Shown: positions 26,730 through 36,252 of the stretch, piece by piece
How positions within the stretch are numbered: position 1 is the first letter of the stretch
Layout: each line of letters opens with the position of its first letter
Notes under the pieces: generated by a model
Database searches by the model: none
Seen by the model: only the letters and a program-made list of their open reading frames with translations
What the model was told of the DNA's origin: nothing
Translations under genes and position numbers: made by a program
Assembly: GCA_015295835.1 (NCBI GenBank)
Contig: DVEG01000003.1
Coordinates: forward strand, 1 to 64,000
Length of the DNA: 64,000 nucleotides
From: Oscillatoriaceae cyanobacterium M7585_C2015_266
GTDB lineage: Bacteria; Cyanobacteriota; Cyanobacteriia; Cyanobacteriales; Oscillatoriaceae
Direction of reading: 5' to 3'

Positions 26730-27785
26730 TTATTTTTTGTTTGCCGACTGAATCTGGTCAAAAATTGCCCCGTCTTCAAAAAACTTTTTCTGAATTTTCT
26801 CCCACCCGCCATAGTCTTGAACTGTGGCTATATTTTTGACTGCGGGATATTTTTTAGAAAATTCTTTATTTCCTGCTACGGAAGCGTCTACAGGGCGAAA
26901 TCCAATTTTAGCAAATTCTTGCTGAGCTTCGGGGGTGAAGAGGTATTGAACAAATGCTTCGGCTACTTCGCGGTTGCCGTGTTTGTCAACATTTTTATCT
27001 ACTATGGCAATAGGATTGTCGATAGAGATATTTACTTCAGGGATAATATAAGGGAATTGCTTGCCTCTCTGTGCTGCTAGTATAATCTCGTTTTCGTAAT
27101 TGATGAGGGCGTCTCCTTGTTCTTGCTTAAAAAATACGTCACTAGCTTCCCGGGCATCTCTGGCGAGGATGGGGACATTTTTGTAAACTTTGGTAACAAA
27201 TTCTCTAGCCTTAGCTTCGTCTTTCCCTGCTTTGATTGCTGAATTCCACAACGCAAGAAAACTCCAACGCGCTACTCCAGAGGTTCTGGGATCGGCGGTA
27301 ATTAAACTTACCCCGTTGCGGGCAAGATCTTCCCAAGTTTTGATATTTTTGGGATTGCCTGGGCGTGTGACGAGCGCAACTACTGATTTACTGACTATGG
27401 CATTGTTGGGCGCTTCTTTTTCCCAGCCCGGTTGAATCAATCCTGCCTTTTCTATTTTATTGATATCTAGAGCTAGGGCTAAGTGTACGACATCTGCTTC
27501 CAGCCCATCAATCACCGCCCGGGTTTGAGAGCCAGAAGGACCATAGCTTTGATTAAAGATGACGGTTTGGTTGCGTTCTTTTTTCCACTTTTCAACGAAT
27601 TTAGGAATAATCTGCTCGTGCGCTGCTTTTGTCACGGCAAAAGAAACGAGGGTCAGCTCTACAGTTTTACCGCCGTTTCCCGCGCAGCCGTTAATTGCTA
27701 TGCAAGCCGTTAACAATAAAATCGCTACAAAACTTTTTTTCTGTATAGAGCGTCTTGTTTTACTGGTTTCTTGCTCTTCCCCCAT
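26730..27785 (-). CDS. sbpA: Sulfate-binding lipoprotein
   Basis: 351 residues. There is an N-terminal basic stretch, a hydrophobic helix and the lipobox INGC, with lipidated Cys near residue 34. The mature part is the sulfate-binding protein family: LTLVSFAVTKAAHEQIIPKF, SYGPSGSQTRAVIDGLEADV, TADPRTSGVARWSFLALW and EQGDALINYENEIILA. It delivers periplasmic sulfate to CysT-CysW. First gene of the operon, with a 303-nt upstream region. It is probably induced by sulfur limitation as in other cyanobacteria; no regulator site could be identified. Confidence 0.95.
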   Translation of the reverse strand: MGEEQETSKTRRSIQKKSFVAILLLTACIAINGCAGNGGKTVELTLVSFAVTKAAHEQIIPKFVEKWKKERNQTVIFNQSYGPSGSQTRAVIDGLEADVVHLALALDINKIEKAGLIQPGWEKEAPNNAIVSKSVVALVTRPGNPKNIKTWEDLARNGVSLITADPRTSGVARWSFLALWNSAIKAGKDEAKAREFVTKVYKNVPILARDAREASDVFFKQEQGDALINYENEIILAAQRGKQFPYIIPEVNISIDNPIAIVDKNVDKHGNREVAEAFVQYLFTPEAQQEFAKIGFRPVDASVAGNKEFSKKYPAVKNIATVQDYGGWEKIQKKFFEDGAIFDQIQSANKK

Positions 27786-28088
27786 GTGAAGCCTCTACTA
27801 TACTCCGGTTATTCGGTCGGTTTACCGTCCATTGATTGATGATATAGGGCGAGGGGTAAAAAGGCAAGAGTCTTTTTAAAATAGAGGGAGAATGAATATG
27901 AGAAAAAGTAAAAAGTTGCAAAAATTCTCGCTGACGACTAGGAAAAACATATCCTGGCTTTTAATTTTCGGTTTGCTAGAATAGGGGTGATGGGTATAAA
28001 CCATATTGACATATAATTAAGTTTATGGTATGTGCCCGCGATTTTTTCAAGAATTCTGGCGATCAGGACAAATGAAGGAAGGTAAAAG
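27786..28088. other. Divergent promoter region between sbpA and a pentapeptide lipoprotein
   Basis: Both flanking genes read outwards, so their promoters lie here. TTGACA at 28006-28011 is followed 17 nt later by TATGTG, a weak candidate promoter for the plus-strand gene. A 28-codon frame at about 27898 (MRKSKKLQKFSLTTRKN...) has no supporting evidence. Confidence 0.4.
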
Positions 28089-28613
28089 GTGAAACGGAGA
28101 ATTCAAATAGCGTGCGGCGTGCTGGCGATCGCATTAATATCAAGCTGTGGGGCACAGCCGGCACACTTGAACCGCTTGCATCAAAACAAACAGTGTCAAG
28201 GTTGCAGTCTCAGAGGAATCGACCTCAGGGGTGCACCCCTCGGGGGTGCTAACCTACGCGGCTCCGATCTCAGCCACAGTGATCTCAGTGGTGCTAATCT
28301 CTTTTCTGCTGATTTAACTCGTGCCCGCCTAGTAGGCGCAAACCTCCAATCCGCCAATCTCCGTGGTGCCGATTTGCGAGGTGCGGATTTGCGAGGTGCT
28401 AATTTAATAAGTGCAGATTTGAGCGGTGCCGATTTGCGGGGGGCTGACTTACGGGGTGCTGACTTGAGTTACAGTGATTTATCCAATGCTAATTTATGGA
28501 GCGCTCAAGTAAGCGGTGTCAAACTCATAGGTGCTCATGCTATCGGTGCTATGTTAGAAGGGGCCATTGGACTAGCAAACGATGACGTAACAGAACTTCA
28601 GCAAAACCGATAA
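28089..28613 (+). CDS. Pentapeptide-repeat lipoprotein
   Basis: 174 residues from a GTG start with GAAGG about 6 nt upstream. The signal peptide ends in a lipobox (ALISSC), giving a lipidated Cys near residue 20. Residues ~40-165 are near-perfect pentapeptides, largely [15 protein letters not shown], forming a short beta-helix. The protein should be tethered on the periplasmic face of a membrane or of the thylakoid lumen. Function unknown. The repeat DNA is itself highly repetitive (GGTGCCGATTTGCG units near 28360-28450). Confidence 0.9.
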   Translation: MKRRIQIACGVLAIALISSCGAQPAHLNRLHQNKQCQGCSLRGIDLRGAPLGGANLRGSDLSHSDLSGANLFSADLTRARLVGANLQSANLRGADLRGADLRGANLISADLSGADLRGADLRGADLSYSDLSNANLWSAQVSGVKLIGAHAIGAMLEGAIGLANDDVTELQQNR

Positions 28614-29007
28614 GGCACAGCGCTGTTTAAAAATTAATTTTTCTTTATTTTTCAACCCTCGCCAACTGCTGCGTAATTGTCCACTGATAAAACATAGGGA
28701 TGAGGGTTTTTCCGACTGCTCGGAGCGGTTGCAAACTCTTCACGAATTCCCTCAACTAAGTACATTTCCATTTTTCCTTTATTTTTGGCGTCTATCTGAC
28801 CACGCACGATATTCGCATTTGAAAAATTCTCTAATTAACTCAAAAGTTTATTACAAACTGTCAATCTCTAGAGCGATCGCATTGGCTGTGGGTTCGGTGA
28901 GTTCTTCTCAGAAGGCTGCTCGTCGGGCACTTTGTGGCGCTTGCTGCAAAAAAATTCCCAGATGGGGTTGTCAAGATAGCAGCGGCTGTGCTATTGTGTA
29001 TAGTGTC
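28614..29007. other. Non-coding stretch before tRNA-Thr
   Basis: An open frame at 28729-29034 has no recognisable protein character and runs into the tRNA, so it is not called. The stretch includes one HIP1 octamer at about 28873. No other signal is seen. Confidence 0.5.
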
Positions 29008-29080
29008 GCTGGTGTAACTCAGTTGGTAGAGTAGCTGATTTGTAATCAGCCTGTCGCAGGTTCAAATCCTGTCACCAGCT
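29008..29080 (+). tRNA. tRNA-Thr (anticodon TGT)
   Basis: A 73-nt cloverleaf: acceptor GCTGGTG with CACCAGC, D-arm CTCAGTTGGTAGAG, anticodon stem GCTGA/TCAGC with loop TTTGTAA, and T-arm CAGGTTCAAATCCTG. CCA is not encoded. Confidence 0.97.
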
Positions 29081-29200
29081 TTGGCGCACAAGTGATACTT
29101 TACTCGTTAAAGCACTCTGAGTATTGCTTTATATTGTTTGTATGTATTTATACTCGTACATTGATACGATAGGTGCTTGTCTGTTTTTTCAATCTAAATA

Positions 29201-29281
29201 AACCGCAACTATCACACTCCTTGCAATTGAGTTGTTAATCACTCTAGGTGACTTTGAGGAATAATATTGACAGTTGCGGTT
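29201..29281. terminator. Long-range inverted repeat downstream of asnS
   Basis: AACCGCAACT (29201-29210) and AGTTGCGGTT (29272-29281) pair perfectly over 10 bp around a ~61-nt loop, 9 nt after the asnS stop. It could shape the 3' end of the asnS message; there is no T-run. Confidence 0.35.
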
Positions 29282-29290
29282 AACCTTTTC

Positions 29291-30682
29291 TTAAAAATCA
29301 ATTGTCAGTGGAGCTCGTGGGAAAGGAATCACATCACGAATATTTCCCATTCCTGTCATAAACTGTATTAAGCGCTCGAAGCCTAAACCGAAACCGGAGT
29401 GTGGCACAGTGCCATAGCGGCGTAAATCCAAATACCACCAATAATTTTCTAAATTTAACTCCTGCTCTTGTATCCGTCGCTGCAATATATCGAGACGCTC
29501 TTCTCGCTGTGAGCCACCGACAATTTCACCTATTTTAGGAGCTAGTATATCCATTGCTGCTACTGTTTTTTCGTCTTCGTTTAGGCGCATATAAAATGCC
29601 TTGATTCCTACTGGGTAATCAGTAACGATAACTGGTTTTTTGAATAATTCTTCTGCTAAGTAGCGTTCGTGTTCAGATTGTAAGTCAGCGCCCCATCTTA
29701 CGGTATATTCAAATTTTTTGTCAGCTTTTTCTAGGAGTGCGATAGCTTCAGTATAAGTAATTCGCTCGAATTGGTTGTTAATAATATTATCTGCGCTCGC
29801 CAGAACCGTATTATCTATGCGTTGGTTAAAAAACTCCATATCTTCATAACATTTATCCATAACATATTTAAAGATATATTTTAAAAACTCTTCCGCCAAA
29901 TCCATATTACCTTTCAAATCGCAGAAAGCCATTTCTGGCTCTACCATCCAAAATTCTGCCAGGTGGCGGGAGGTATTAGAGTTTTCTGCGCGAAAAGTAG
30001 GTCCAAAAGTATAAACATTAGCAAAAGCCGTTGCCATGACTTCTGCTTCCAATTGCCCGCTTACTGTCAAATAAGCTGGTTTGCCGAAGAAGTCTTGACT
30101 GTAATCAACTTCTTGAGAGGGAGTTTTTGGGATATTTTTAAGATTGAGACTTGTGACTGTAAACATTTCGCCTGCCCCTTCACAGTCACTACCAGTGATA
30201 ATAGGGGTATGAATCCACAAAAAGCCTCTTTCTTGGAAAAATTGATGAATTGCCATAGCGCAGGCGTTGCGAATTCGGAATACAGCGCCAAAGGTATTAG
30301 TACGCGCTCGCAAATGTGCGAGCGTGCGTAGAAATTCAAAAGAGTGACGTTTTTTTTGGAGCGGATAAATTTCGGGATCAGCATCTCCATAAATTTTCAC
30401 TGCCGACGCCTTCAATTCTATGCGCTGCCCTTTTGCCGGAGATTCCACCAGCACCCCTGACACTTCCACTGAGGCGCCGGTATTCAGTCGTTTGAGTATA
30501 TCTGTATAGTCTGGCAAATCGGGATTGAGTACGACTTGCAGGTTAGCGAGGCAGGAACCGTCATTTATTTCTACAAATGCAAATTCTTTTAGTGCCCGTT
30601 TTGTGCGCACCCAGCCTTGAACGGTTAGGGCTTGTTCAGGTAGACCATTTTTCAATATTTCTGCAATTCTTAGTTTTGTCAT
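29291..30682 (-). CDS. asnS: Asparaginyl-tRNA synthetase
   Basis: 463 residues, class IIb aminoacyl-tRNA synthetase charging tRNA-Asn. The N-terminal OB-fold anticodon-binding domain includes [20 protein letters not shown]. The catalytic core has motif 2 [20 protein letters not shown] and motif 3 [20 protein letters not shown]. The length is normal. The start ATG is [14 protein letters not shown]. Presence of AsnRS means that Asn-tRNA is made directly rather than only through transamidation. Single gene. Confidence 0.97.
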   Translation of the reverse strand: MTKLRIAEILKNGLPEQALTVQGWVRTKRALKEFAFVEINDGSCLANLQVVLNPDLPDYTDILKRLNTGASVEVSGVLVESPAKGQRIELKASAVKIYGDADPEIYPLQKKRHSFEFLRTLAHLRARTNTFGAVFRIRNACAMAIHQFFQERGFLWIHTPIITGSDCEGAGEMFTVTSLNLKNIPKTPSQEVDYSQDFFGKPAYLTVSGQLEAEVMATAFANVYTFGPTFRAENSNTSRHLAEFWMVEPEMAFCDLKGNMDLAEEFLKYIFKYVMDKCYEDMEFFNQRIDNTVLASADNIINNQFERITYTEAIALLEKADKKFEYTVRWGADLQSEHERYLAEELFKKPVIVTDYPVGIKAFYMRLNEDEKTVAAMDILAPKIGEIVGGSQREERLDILQRRIQEQELNLENYWWYLDLRRYGTVPHSGFGLGFERLIQFMTGMGNIRDVIPFPRAPLTIDF

Positions 30683-30732
30683 TATCTAGTAATCCTTTAT
30701 AATGGCAAACTTCTTTTATTTATAACTGGTTT

Positions 30733-31134
30733 CTATCCTGTGCAAGATTTGAGTAGCCAGCCGATGGCAATACCCAGCCCACCGAAGCGAATTGCTTGCC
30801 AAAAAGGCTCTTTCAGGCTGCTCCAGGTAAAGAGACTGCTTTCTAAGTTAAGTTCTATGGTTTCTAGCTCTGCTTGGATTTGCTGTAGTTCTTGACGTAA
30901 TTCTTGCCACAATTGTTTATTGTCTTTGCCTTGCAGTTGTTTGCGTATTTCTGCGCGACGGTATTGCAATTCTTTTTGCCGTTGGCGGGCGCTTTGAATT
31001 TGGAGATAGCGTTGTTTCAGGGCAGAGAGCGCTTGCTCTACTTCTAACAGTGCTTGCTCGAAATCCGATTCTTCCGTATTTGGTGAGTGACTGGAATCTT
31101 TCGGAGGAGGAGAAGGCTCAGGGGATAAGTTCAT
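30733..31134 (-). CDS. Small coiled-coil protein with a C-terminal membrane segment, unknown function
   Basis: 133 residues. The N-terminal ~25 are proline- and serine-rich. Residues ~25-100 are a continuous coiled coil rich in Q, E, L and R (EVEQALSALKQRYLQIQSAR and following). The C-terminal ~20 (FGGLGIAIGWLLKSC) form a single membrane anchor. It lies 50 nt upstream of asnS on the same strand and could share its promoter. I do not recognise a family, though the composition looks like a genuine conserved cyanobacterial protein rather than a chance frame. Confidence 0.7.
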   Translation of the reverse strand: MNLSPEPSPPPKDSSHSPNTEESDFEQALLEVEQALSALKQRYLQIQSARQRQKELQYRRAEIRKQLQGKDNKQLWQELRQELQQIQAELETIELNLESSLFTWSSLKEPFWQAIRFGGLGIAIGWLLKSCTG

Positions 31135-31437
31135 ATTTGCATGATTCTATAGCGATTTCTGTCATCTGTGAGTTTCTACCCTGTAGTTTTGTATTTTACA
31201 GAATGACAATTCTTCTTGAATTTGGGATAGCCCTTTTTCTTGATAGCAGGGTTAAAGCAATCATAGAAGCCTGCTGTTGCTTGGATATAACTATTCTATC
31301 CTTGGAAAGCTTTCCATTTTTTGTAAATTTTTATTACATATTTGTCATTTGGCGTCATTTATGGTAAAATTGCCCTAATAAATAATAAAATTTGACTTTA
31401 AAGCAACTGAGTAGGCCGATTGAGAATTAAAAACTAT

Positions 31438-31740
31438 ATGAATTATATGATTAGTGGTGCTGCCAATGCCCAAGGTTTAGAAAGCCCTCGCAGCAGATGT
31501 TTGCAGGATGTGAGCACGCAAGAACTAGCGCAAGCTTTAGCAGAGAGGTTAGCGATCGCTGAAAGAGACTGGCACCGATTGAAGTCCAACCGTAAAGCCC
31601 GTGCGGGAGAACAAGCCGCTGCTGCTTTAGTCTTTCTTTTGAAAGACAATACAGAGGAAGCCCTAGTGAGACTTCAGCAAGCGGTGGGGTGGCTTGATAG
31701 ATCGATTTCTGCGCCTCCCTGCCCGACACATGGGAAATAG
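31438..31740 (+). CDS. Small conserved cyanobacterial protein (DUF6439-like)
   Basis: About 100 residues from ATG 31438 (another ATG at 31447; a TTG at 31420 is also in frame). The core TQELAQALAERLAIAERDWH, then QAAAALVFLLKDNTEEALVR and GWLDRSISAPPCPTHGK, is a strongly conserved cyanobacterial pattern that I associate with DUF6439. It is probably all-helical with an invariant C-terminal PPCPTHGK. Function unknown. Confidence 0.75.
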   Translation: MNYMISGAANAQGLESPRSRCLQDVSTQELAQALAERLAIAERDWHRLKSNRKARAGEQAAAALVFLLKDNTEEALVRLQQAVGWLDRSISAPPCPTHGK

Positions 31741-31917
31741 GAGTAAGAAATAAAACTCCTGTAGCGCTTACTTGGCTTTGCCGGTAGCGGGAACTTATCA
31801 GCCGTAAGCAAGCGTCCCTATCAGGAAAGACAAAAAAAGAAAAGATAAAGGAGATGTAGAGTATTGACAATCTCGTACTTAGATGTAAAATCTAAGATCT
31901 GAGAAATAACATAAGCC

Positions 31918-32415
31918 TCAACAAACAAGGGGCAATCGTGCGCGCTCTCCCATATCTTTGCACAGTCTCAACTCTGTACCCGCAGCATTCCAGATGACTT
32001 GGTCAAAGATTTGGTAGAGGATAAAGAGACCTCGGCCGCAATCTTGGTCATCGCAGGGCAGTTCGCTGGAGTCAGGGTGACAACATCGAGGAGGGGTAAA
32101 GCCAGAGCCTTGATCGGTAATGCACCACCAGTATTTATCGGCATTTGTCCAGAAACGGACGACAACGAGTTTGTTGGGGTCTAGCTGGTTGCCGTGTTTA
32201 GCCGCATTCACCAGTGCTTCCTGTAAGCCGAGACGTAATTCTGCCCGCCAGCGGGGGGGTACGTCGGCAAGGAGAATATCTAAAATAGGGCAGAGGTAGA
32301 GGGTAGAGGCAAAGCTAATAGTACCGAAAGTACGCTTTCCGGGAAGACGTGAAATTGCAATCACAGGAAAAAACCCCGCAGCTTTGACGTGGATAGACAT
32401 AAAATTGCTTTGCAA
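31918..32415 (-). CDS. Anti-sigma regulatory factor-type ATPase (HATPase_c_2, RsbW-like)
   Basis: 165 residues (ATG 32415; the ATG five codons later, before SIHVKAAGFF, is an equally good start). GHKL-fold motifs: N-box LRLGLQEALVNAAKHGNQ, G1 TDQGSGF and G2 GRGLFILYQIFDQVIW. Such stand-alone kinases bind sigma factors or phosphorylate anti-anti-sigma factors in partner-switching systems. A Cys/His-containing insert (CCHPDSSELPCDDQDC) between G1 and G2 is unusual and could bind a metal. No partner gene is adjacent. Confidence 0.85.
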   Translation of the reverse strand: MQSNFMSIHVKAAGFFPVIAISRLPGKRTFGTISFASTLYLCPILDILLADVPPRWRAELRLGLQEALVNAAKHGNQLDPNKLVVVRFWTNADKYWWCITDQGSGFTPPRCCHPDSSELPCDDQDCGRGLFILYQIFDQVIWNAAGTELRLCKDMGERARLPLVC

Positions 32416-32832
32416 TGCCCCTGAGGAATAGAGAATGGTACGTTGACAACTGGTGCATGGAGTCTGTCAACAACTTGCGCTCGCCAGGGATCACACGCGC
32501 TCGTTGCCATATATATAAAATGCAGTAACAGAAAAAGCCAGAGTACCGGTAAGGCACTTAGTTAATTACACCCAGCCGGCTGTACCTCGAACGCAGGAGA
32601 TTCCAGGCTTGTTGATTTAGTTGTTAAAGAAATTCAACGCATTGTCATTTTTTGGTTTTCATCAGCAGGGTTGGTTGTTTTCACGGAACTGTTAATCGCC
32701 AGATAACCCACAGCATGTTGTGACCTAAATCACTAACTACCTTTTTTTCCATTGTATCCGATACCTGAAAATAAGATAAAGCTGACTCTAGATTCTGGCA
32801 AGAGTTTTTTTCGGGGTTATGGCTAAACCCCC
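32416..32832. other. Intergenic region between the TPR and anti-sigma genes
   Basis: No gene is supported. A hairpin GGGGTT (32813-32818) / AACCCC (32826-32831) sits just past the stop of the TPR gene and may be part of its terminator. The promoter for the minus-strand anti-sigma gene should lie in the left half; no clear boxes are seen. Confidence 0.45.
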
Positions 32833-33723
32833 TTAGCGAGCCTGCTGCAGGAGTTGTTCAGCGTAGGCAGCCCACTGGCTGTTTCCCTGAGAAGTATAGA
32901 GGTTTTTAGCGTATTGCAAAACTTGTTGGGCTTCACTGTAGCGCCTTTGGCGCAGAAACACTAGCCCAGCACCGTAATAGGCGTTAGCGTAGTTGGGATT
33001 AATTTCACTAGCTTTGCGGAAAGATTGGAGGGCGGCTTCGAGATTACCCTGGTTGAAGAGGATAGAGCCGAGGTTGTAGTGAGCTTCTGGGTAATTAGGG
33101 GTGATTTTGATAGCTGCGAGGAAAGCGTCTTTGGCTTGAGGGATTTTGCCTTGTTGCAGGTATACAAGCCCCATGTGATATGCGGGTTCTGGTGCTTTGG
33201 GGCTGTATTTCCTTGCTTTTTTAAAAGAAGCGATCGCTTCTTCTAGAAAACCTTGCTGTACGAGCACCAGCCCCAAGTTATAGTGTGCCAGCCCCAGTTT
33301 GGGATCAAGTTCTATTGCCCTTTGTAAATAATCTTTTGCTTGGGCTTGGTTGCTTCCTTCTAACAGCGCTGCTCCCAAATTTGCATAAGCCAGGGCGAAG
33401 CCGGGATTAGCTTGTGTAGCGCGATAAAAGGCATCTGCTGCTGCCTGAAGCTTTCCTTGTTGCCGCAGTGCCAATCCCAGATTATAGTGGGCGGGTGCGA
33501 GATTGGGTGCGAGTTGGGTAGCTTCTCGAAATGCCTCGGTAGCTTCTAGTATTTTCCCCTGCTGCACCAACTGTAGCCCGCGATTGACTAATTCTACTGC
33601 GCTGGGCTGAATTTGGGCGAGGGCTTGTTTTTGTAACAGCCACATCTCTGATGCCGCCAATCCTACCAACAGCCCTAGGAGCAGCCCTGCCTTCTTATGC
33701 CTATCTTTTAGTTCCCTTTGCAT
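32833..33723 (-). CDS. Membrane-anchored TPR repeat protein
   Basis: About 296 residues from the ATG of MQRELKDRHKKAGLLLGLLV; the frame opens 17 codons earlier, but a basic stretch followed directly by the hydrophobic segment favours this start. A signal or anchor at ~10-35 is followed by seven or more tetratricopeptide repeats (APAHYNLGLALRQQGKLQAA and similar), covering almost all the rest. It is probably periplasmic or lumenal, acting as a protein-interaction scaffold. The partner is unknown. Confidence 0.88.
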   Translation of the reverse strand: MQRELKDRHKKAGLLLGLLVGLAASEMWLLQKQALAQIQPSAVELVNRGLQLVQQGKILEATEAFREATQLAPNLAPAHYNLGLALRQQGKLQAAADAFYRATQANPGFALAYANLGAALLEGSNQAQAKDYLQRAIELDPKLGLAHYNLGLVLVQQGFLEEAIASFKKARKYSPKAPEPAYHMGLVYLQQGKIPQAKDAFLAAIKITPNYPEAHYNLGSILFNQGNLEAALQSFRKASEINPNYANAYYGAGLVFLRQRRYSEAQQVLQYAKNLYTSQGNSQWAAYAEQLLQQAR

Positions 33724-33774
33724 CCAATATCTCTCTCGGCTTTTACTATTAATAATTTTAACATTTATTTTCAC

Positions 33775-34103
33775 AAATGTTAAGTCATTTGCCGCGATCG
33801 CACCTTCGCAAACGCCCCTCGACCGCTTACCTTTTACATATATACAACTAATTTTACAATTTTTCTCAAAAATTTGTATTTATTTATTAAATTTAAAACA
33901 ACAGCAGAAAAACACATTAAAAAAAGATACAATTTTTATAGAAGAGAGAAAAGAATGAGGTAATCTCAAAATCATAGGATAAAAACAAGGAGATTGGGAT
34001 TTTGTCCGCTAGTTATCAAAAAAATAAACACAGCAGTAGGACGTGTATCAAATAATTTATCAAACAGCTTGGATTGTATAGATTTTAGATTTTTGGGGGA
34101 AAT
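33775..34103. other. AT-rich divergent promoter region
   Basis: It lies between the TPR gene (minus) and the EF-G-like gene (plus). It contains one HIP1 octamer near 33795, AT-rich runs and an imperfect inverted repeat (ACAATTTTT / AAAAATTTGT near 33855-33876). GGGGGA just before the ATG at 34104 serves as the ribosome-binding site of the EF-G-like gene. Confidence 0.5.
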
Positions 34104-36170
34104 ATGACCGAAATATCATTGGGCTTACGCAACATTGCGATTGTTGGCCCATATGCAAGTGGTAAAACAACATTATTAGAAAGCCTGTTATACGTAACAG
34201 GGGCTATTTCCCGCAAAGGCAGCGTCAGAGAAAGAAACACAGTAGGAGATAGTTCGGCAGAAGCACGCGAGCGACAAATGAGCGTGGAAGTTTCCGTTGC
34301 CAGCACCGAATATAATGGCACCCGCTTCACCTTCCTAGACTGCCCAGGTTCAGTAGAATTTGCTCAAGAAACCTACAATGCCCTCATTGGCGTGGATGCT
34401 GCCGTAGTTGTGTGCGAGCCAGACAACACTCGCATACTCACCCTTTCTCCTTTATTTAAATTCCTAGACGACTGGGAAATCCCACACCTAGTCTTCATTA
34501 ACAAAATGGATCGGATTTGCTCCGACGAGACGCGCTGCGCTACCACATTTGTAAGCGTGCTTGAAGCGCTGAAAAACGTTTCTAGTCGTCCAGTTGTGCC
34601 GCACCAATACCCAATTGGACACAAAGAAAAGCTAATCGGATATATAGATCTAGTCAGCGAACAAGCATATCACTACCATCCAGGCGCTCCTGCCGCTCCC
34701 GTGCCCATGCCGGAAGCACTCAAAGAAGCAGAACATGCGGCGCGGATGCAAATGCTAGAAGAATTAGCGAATTTTGACGATCACCTGCTGGAGGAGCTAC
34801 TGGAAGAAATCGAACCCCCGCAAGAAGAAATTATCAAAGATCTAAAGATGGAATTGGGGGCAGACTTGATCGTGCCAGTATTTCTGGGAGTAGCAGAGCA
34901 AGATTTCGGCGTACGCCCGCTGTTAGAAGCACTGTTGCGGGAAGCTCCCGAACCGGAAAGTACAACCTCTCGCCGAGGAATAGTTTTGAAAGCGGATACA
35001 CCAGTGGCGCAAGTGCTAAAAACTTATTACACCCCCCAAGGCGGCAAACTGTCTCTGGTAAGGGTTTGGAAGGGGCAAATTACAGATGGCATGAGCCTCA
35101 ATGGCGTGCGGATTGGTGGTTTGTACCGACTAATGGGGCAGCAAACTCAACCGATACAGGTAGCAGAAGCAGGTGAAATTGTTGCCCTATCTCGAATGGA
35201 AGGGATTAAAACCGGTGACACCCTAACGAGCAATGGACAAATGCCTTCAGAATTGCCAAAGGCAGAACAAATCGCCCCGGTGTTTGCACTGGCGCTCGCA
35301 CCGGAAAAACGCAACGACGAAGTAAAAATTAGCGCCGCCATGGCGAAGCTACTGGAAGAAGATCCCTCCCTTGCCTGGGAACAGCACGGCGACACCCACG
35401 AAATAATCCTTTGGGGGCAAGGTGAAATTCATCTCAAAGTAGCCCTCGAGCGCCTGCGCCGCAAATACAATCTGCCGATGGTGACACATCTACCTCGGGT
35501 TCCTTACAAAGAAACGATTCGCAAAGCAGCAAAAGATGTCCACGGGCGCTACAAGCACCAAAGTGGCGGCCACGGTCAATTTGGGGACGTTTATCTGGAC
35601 ATCAAACCCCTACCGCGAGGGGAAGGCTTTAGCTTCAGTGAAACTATTGTTGGAGGCGTCGTGCCCCGGCAGTACATCCCCGGTGTAGAAAGCGGTGTGC
35701 GGGAATATTTAGCCTGTGGTCCCTTAGGCTTCCCGGTAGTGGACGTAGCAGTAACCCTGGTGAATGGTTCTTACCACTCGGTGGATAGTTCTGAACAAGC
35801 GTTCAAACTAGCAGCCCGCATAGCTATGCAGGAAGGAATGGCCAAATGTGAGCCAGTCCTGCTAGAACCGATCGCCGCTGTGGACATTTGCACTCCCAGC
35901 GAATTTACCTCGAAAGTATTACAATTGATCAGCGGGCGTCGCGGTCAAATTTTAGGTTACGAGGGAATGTCTGACTGGAAAGGTTGGGATAAGATTTCGG
36001 CTTATTTACCCCAGGCAGAAATGCAAGATTTGATTGTCGAGTTGCGCAGTCTGACTTTGGGTGTAGGATATTTTAACTGGAAATTCGCTCACCTGCAAGA
36101 AGTACCAGAACCCCTTGCTAAGCGCGTACTGGCAACAACCGGCGCTAATAACAACGGTAGTAAGAACTAA
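34104..36170 (+). CDS. Elongation factor G-like GTPase (EF-G paralogue)
   Basis: 688 residues, with all EF-G domains I-V. G1 is GPYASGKTTLLE, G3 DCPGSVEF (canonical EF-G has DTPGHVDF), and G4 NKMD. Domain IV includes YKHQSGGHGQFGDVYLDIKP, and there is a C-terminal EF-G_C domain. The altered G1 and G3 motifs place it in the EF-G-like/EF-G II group rather than the main translocase. Such paralogues may act in ribosome recycling or stress translation; the exact role in cyanobacteria is not established. The main fusA is presumably elsewhere, in the str operon. Confidence 0.9.
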   Translation: MTEISLGLRNIAIVGPYASGKTTLLESLLYVTGAISRKGSVRERNTVGDSSAEARERQMSVEVSVASTEYNGTRFTFLDCPGSVEFAQETYNALIGVDAAVVVCEPDNTRILTLSPLFKFLDDWEIPHLVFINKMDRICSDETRCATTFVSVLEALKNVSSRPVVPHQYPIGHKEKLIGYIDLVSEQAYHYHPGAPAAPVPMPEALKEAEHAARMQMLEELANFDDHLLEELLEEIEPPQEEIIKDLKMELGADLIVPVFLGVAEQDFGVRPLLEALLREAPEPESTTSRRGIVLKADTPVAQVLKTYYTPQGGKLSLVRVWKGQITDGMSLNGVRIGGLYRLMGQQTQPIQVAEAGEIVALSRMEGIKTGDTLTSNGQMPSELPKAEQIAPVFALALAPEKRNDEVKISAAMAKLLEEDPSLAWEQHGDTHEIILWGQGEIHLKVALERLRRKYNLPMVTHLPRVPYKETIRKAAKDVHGRYKHQSGGHGQFGDVYLDIKPLPRGEGFSFSETIVGGVVPRQYIPGVESGVREYLACGPLGFPVVDVAVTLVNGSYHSVDSSEQAFKLAARIAMQEGMAKCEPVLLEPIAAVDICTPSEFTSKVLQLISGRRGQILGYEGMSDWKGWDKISAYLPQAEMQDLIVELRSLTLGVGYFNWKFAHLQEVPEPLAKRVLATTGANNNGSKN

Positions 36171-36252
36171 GTTTGTCTAGGGGGTAATATTGCTGCTACC
36201 CCCTAGAGCGATATATATTAAATTATTTTATATTGTATATAACAAATCGGTT

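Noticed and set aside
27898..27984. 28-codon frame with a basic N-terminus and a hydrophobic C-terminus
   Set aside because: No ribosome site and too short to support without conservation data.
28200..28520. CRISPR-like or satellite repeat signal
   Set aside because: The periodic DNA is explained by the 15-nt coding period of pentapeptide repeats; no spacer-repeat arrays occur in the window.
28729..29034. 101-codon open frame upstream of and into tRNA-Thr
   Set aside because: It overlaps the tRNA, has no ribosome site and no recognisable motifs.
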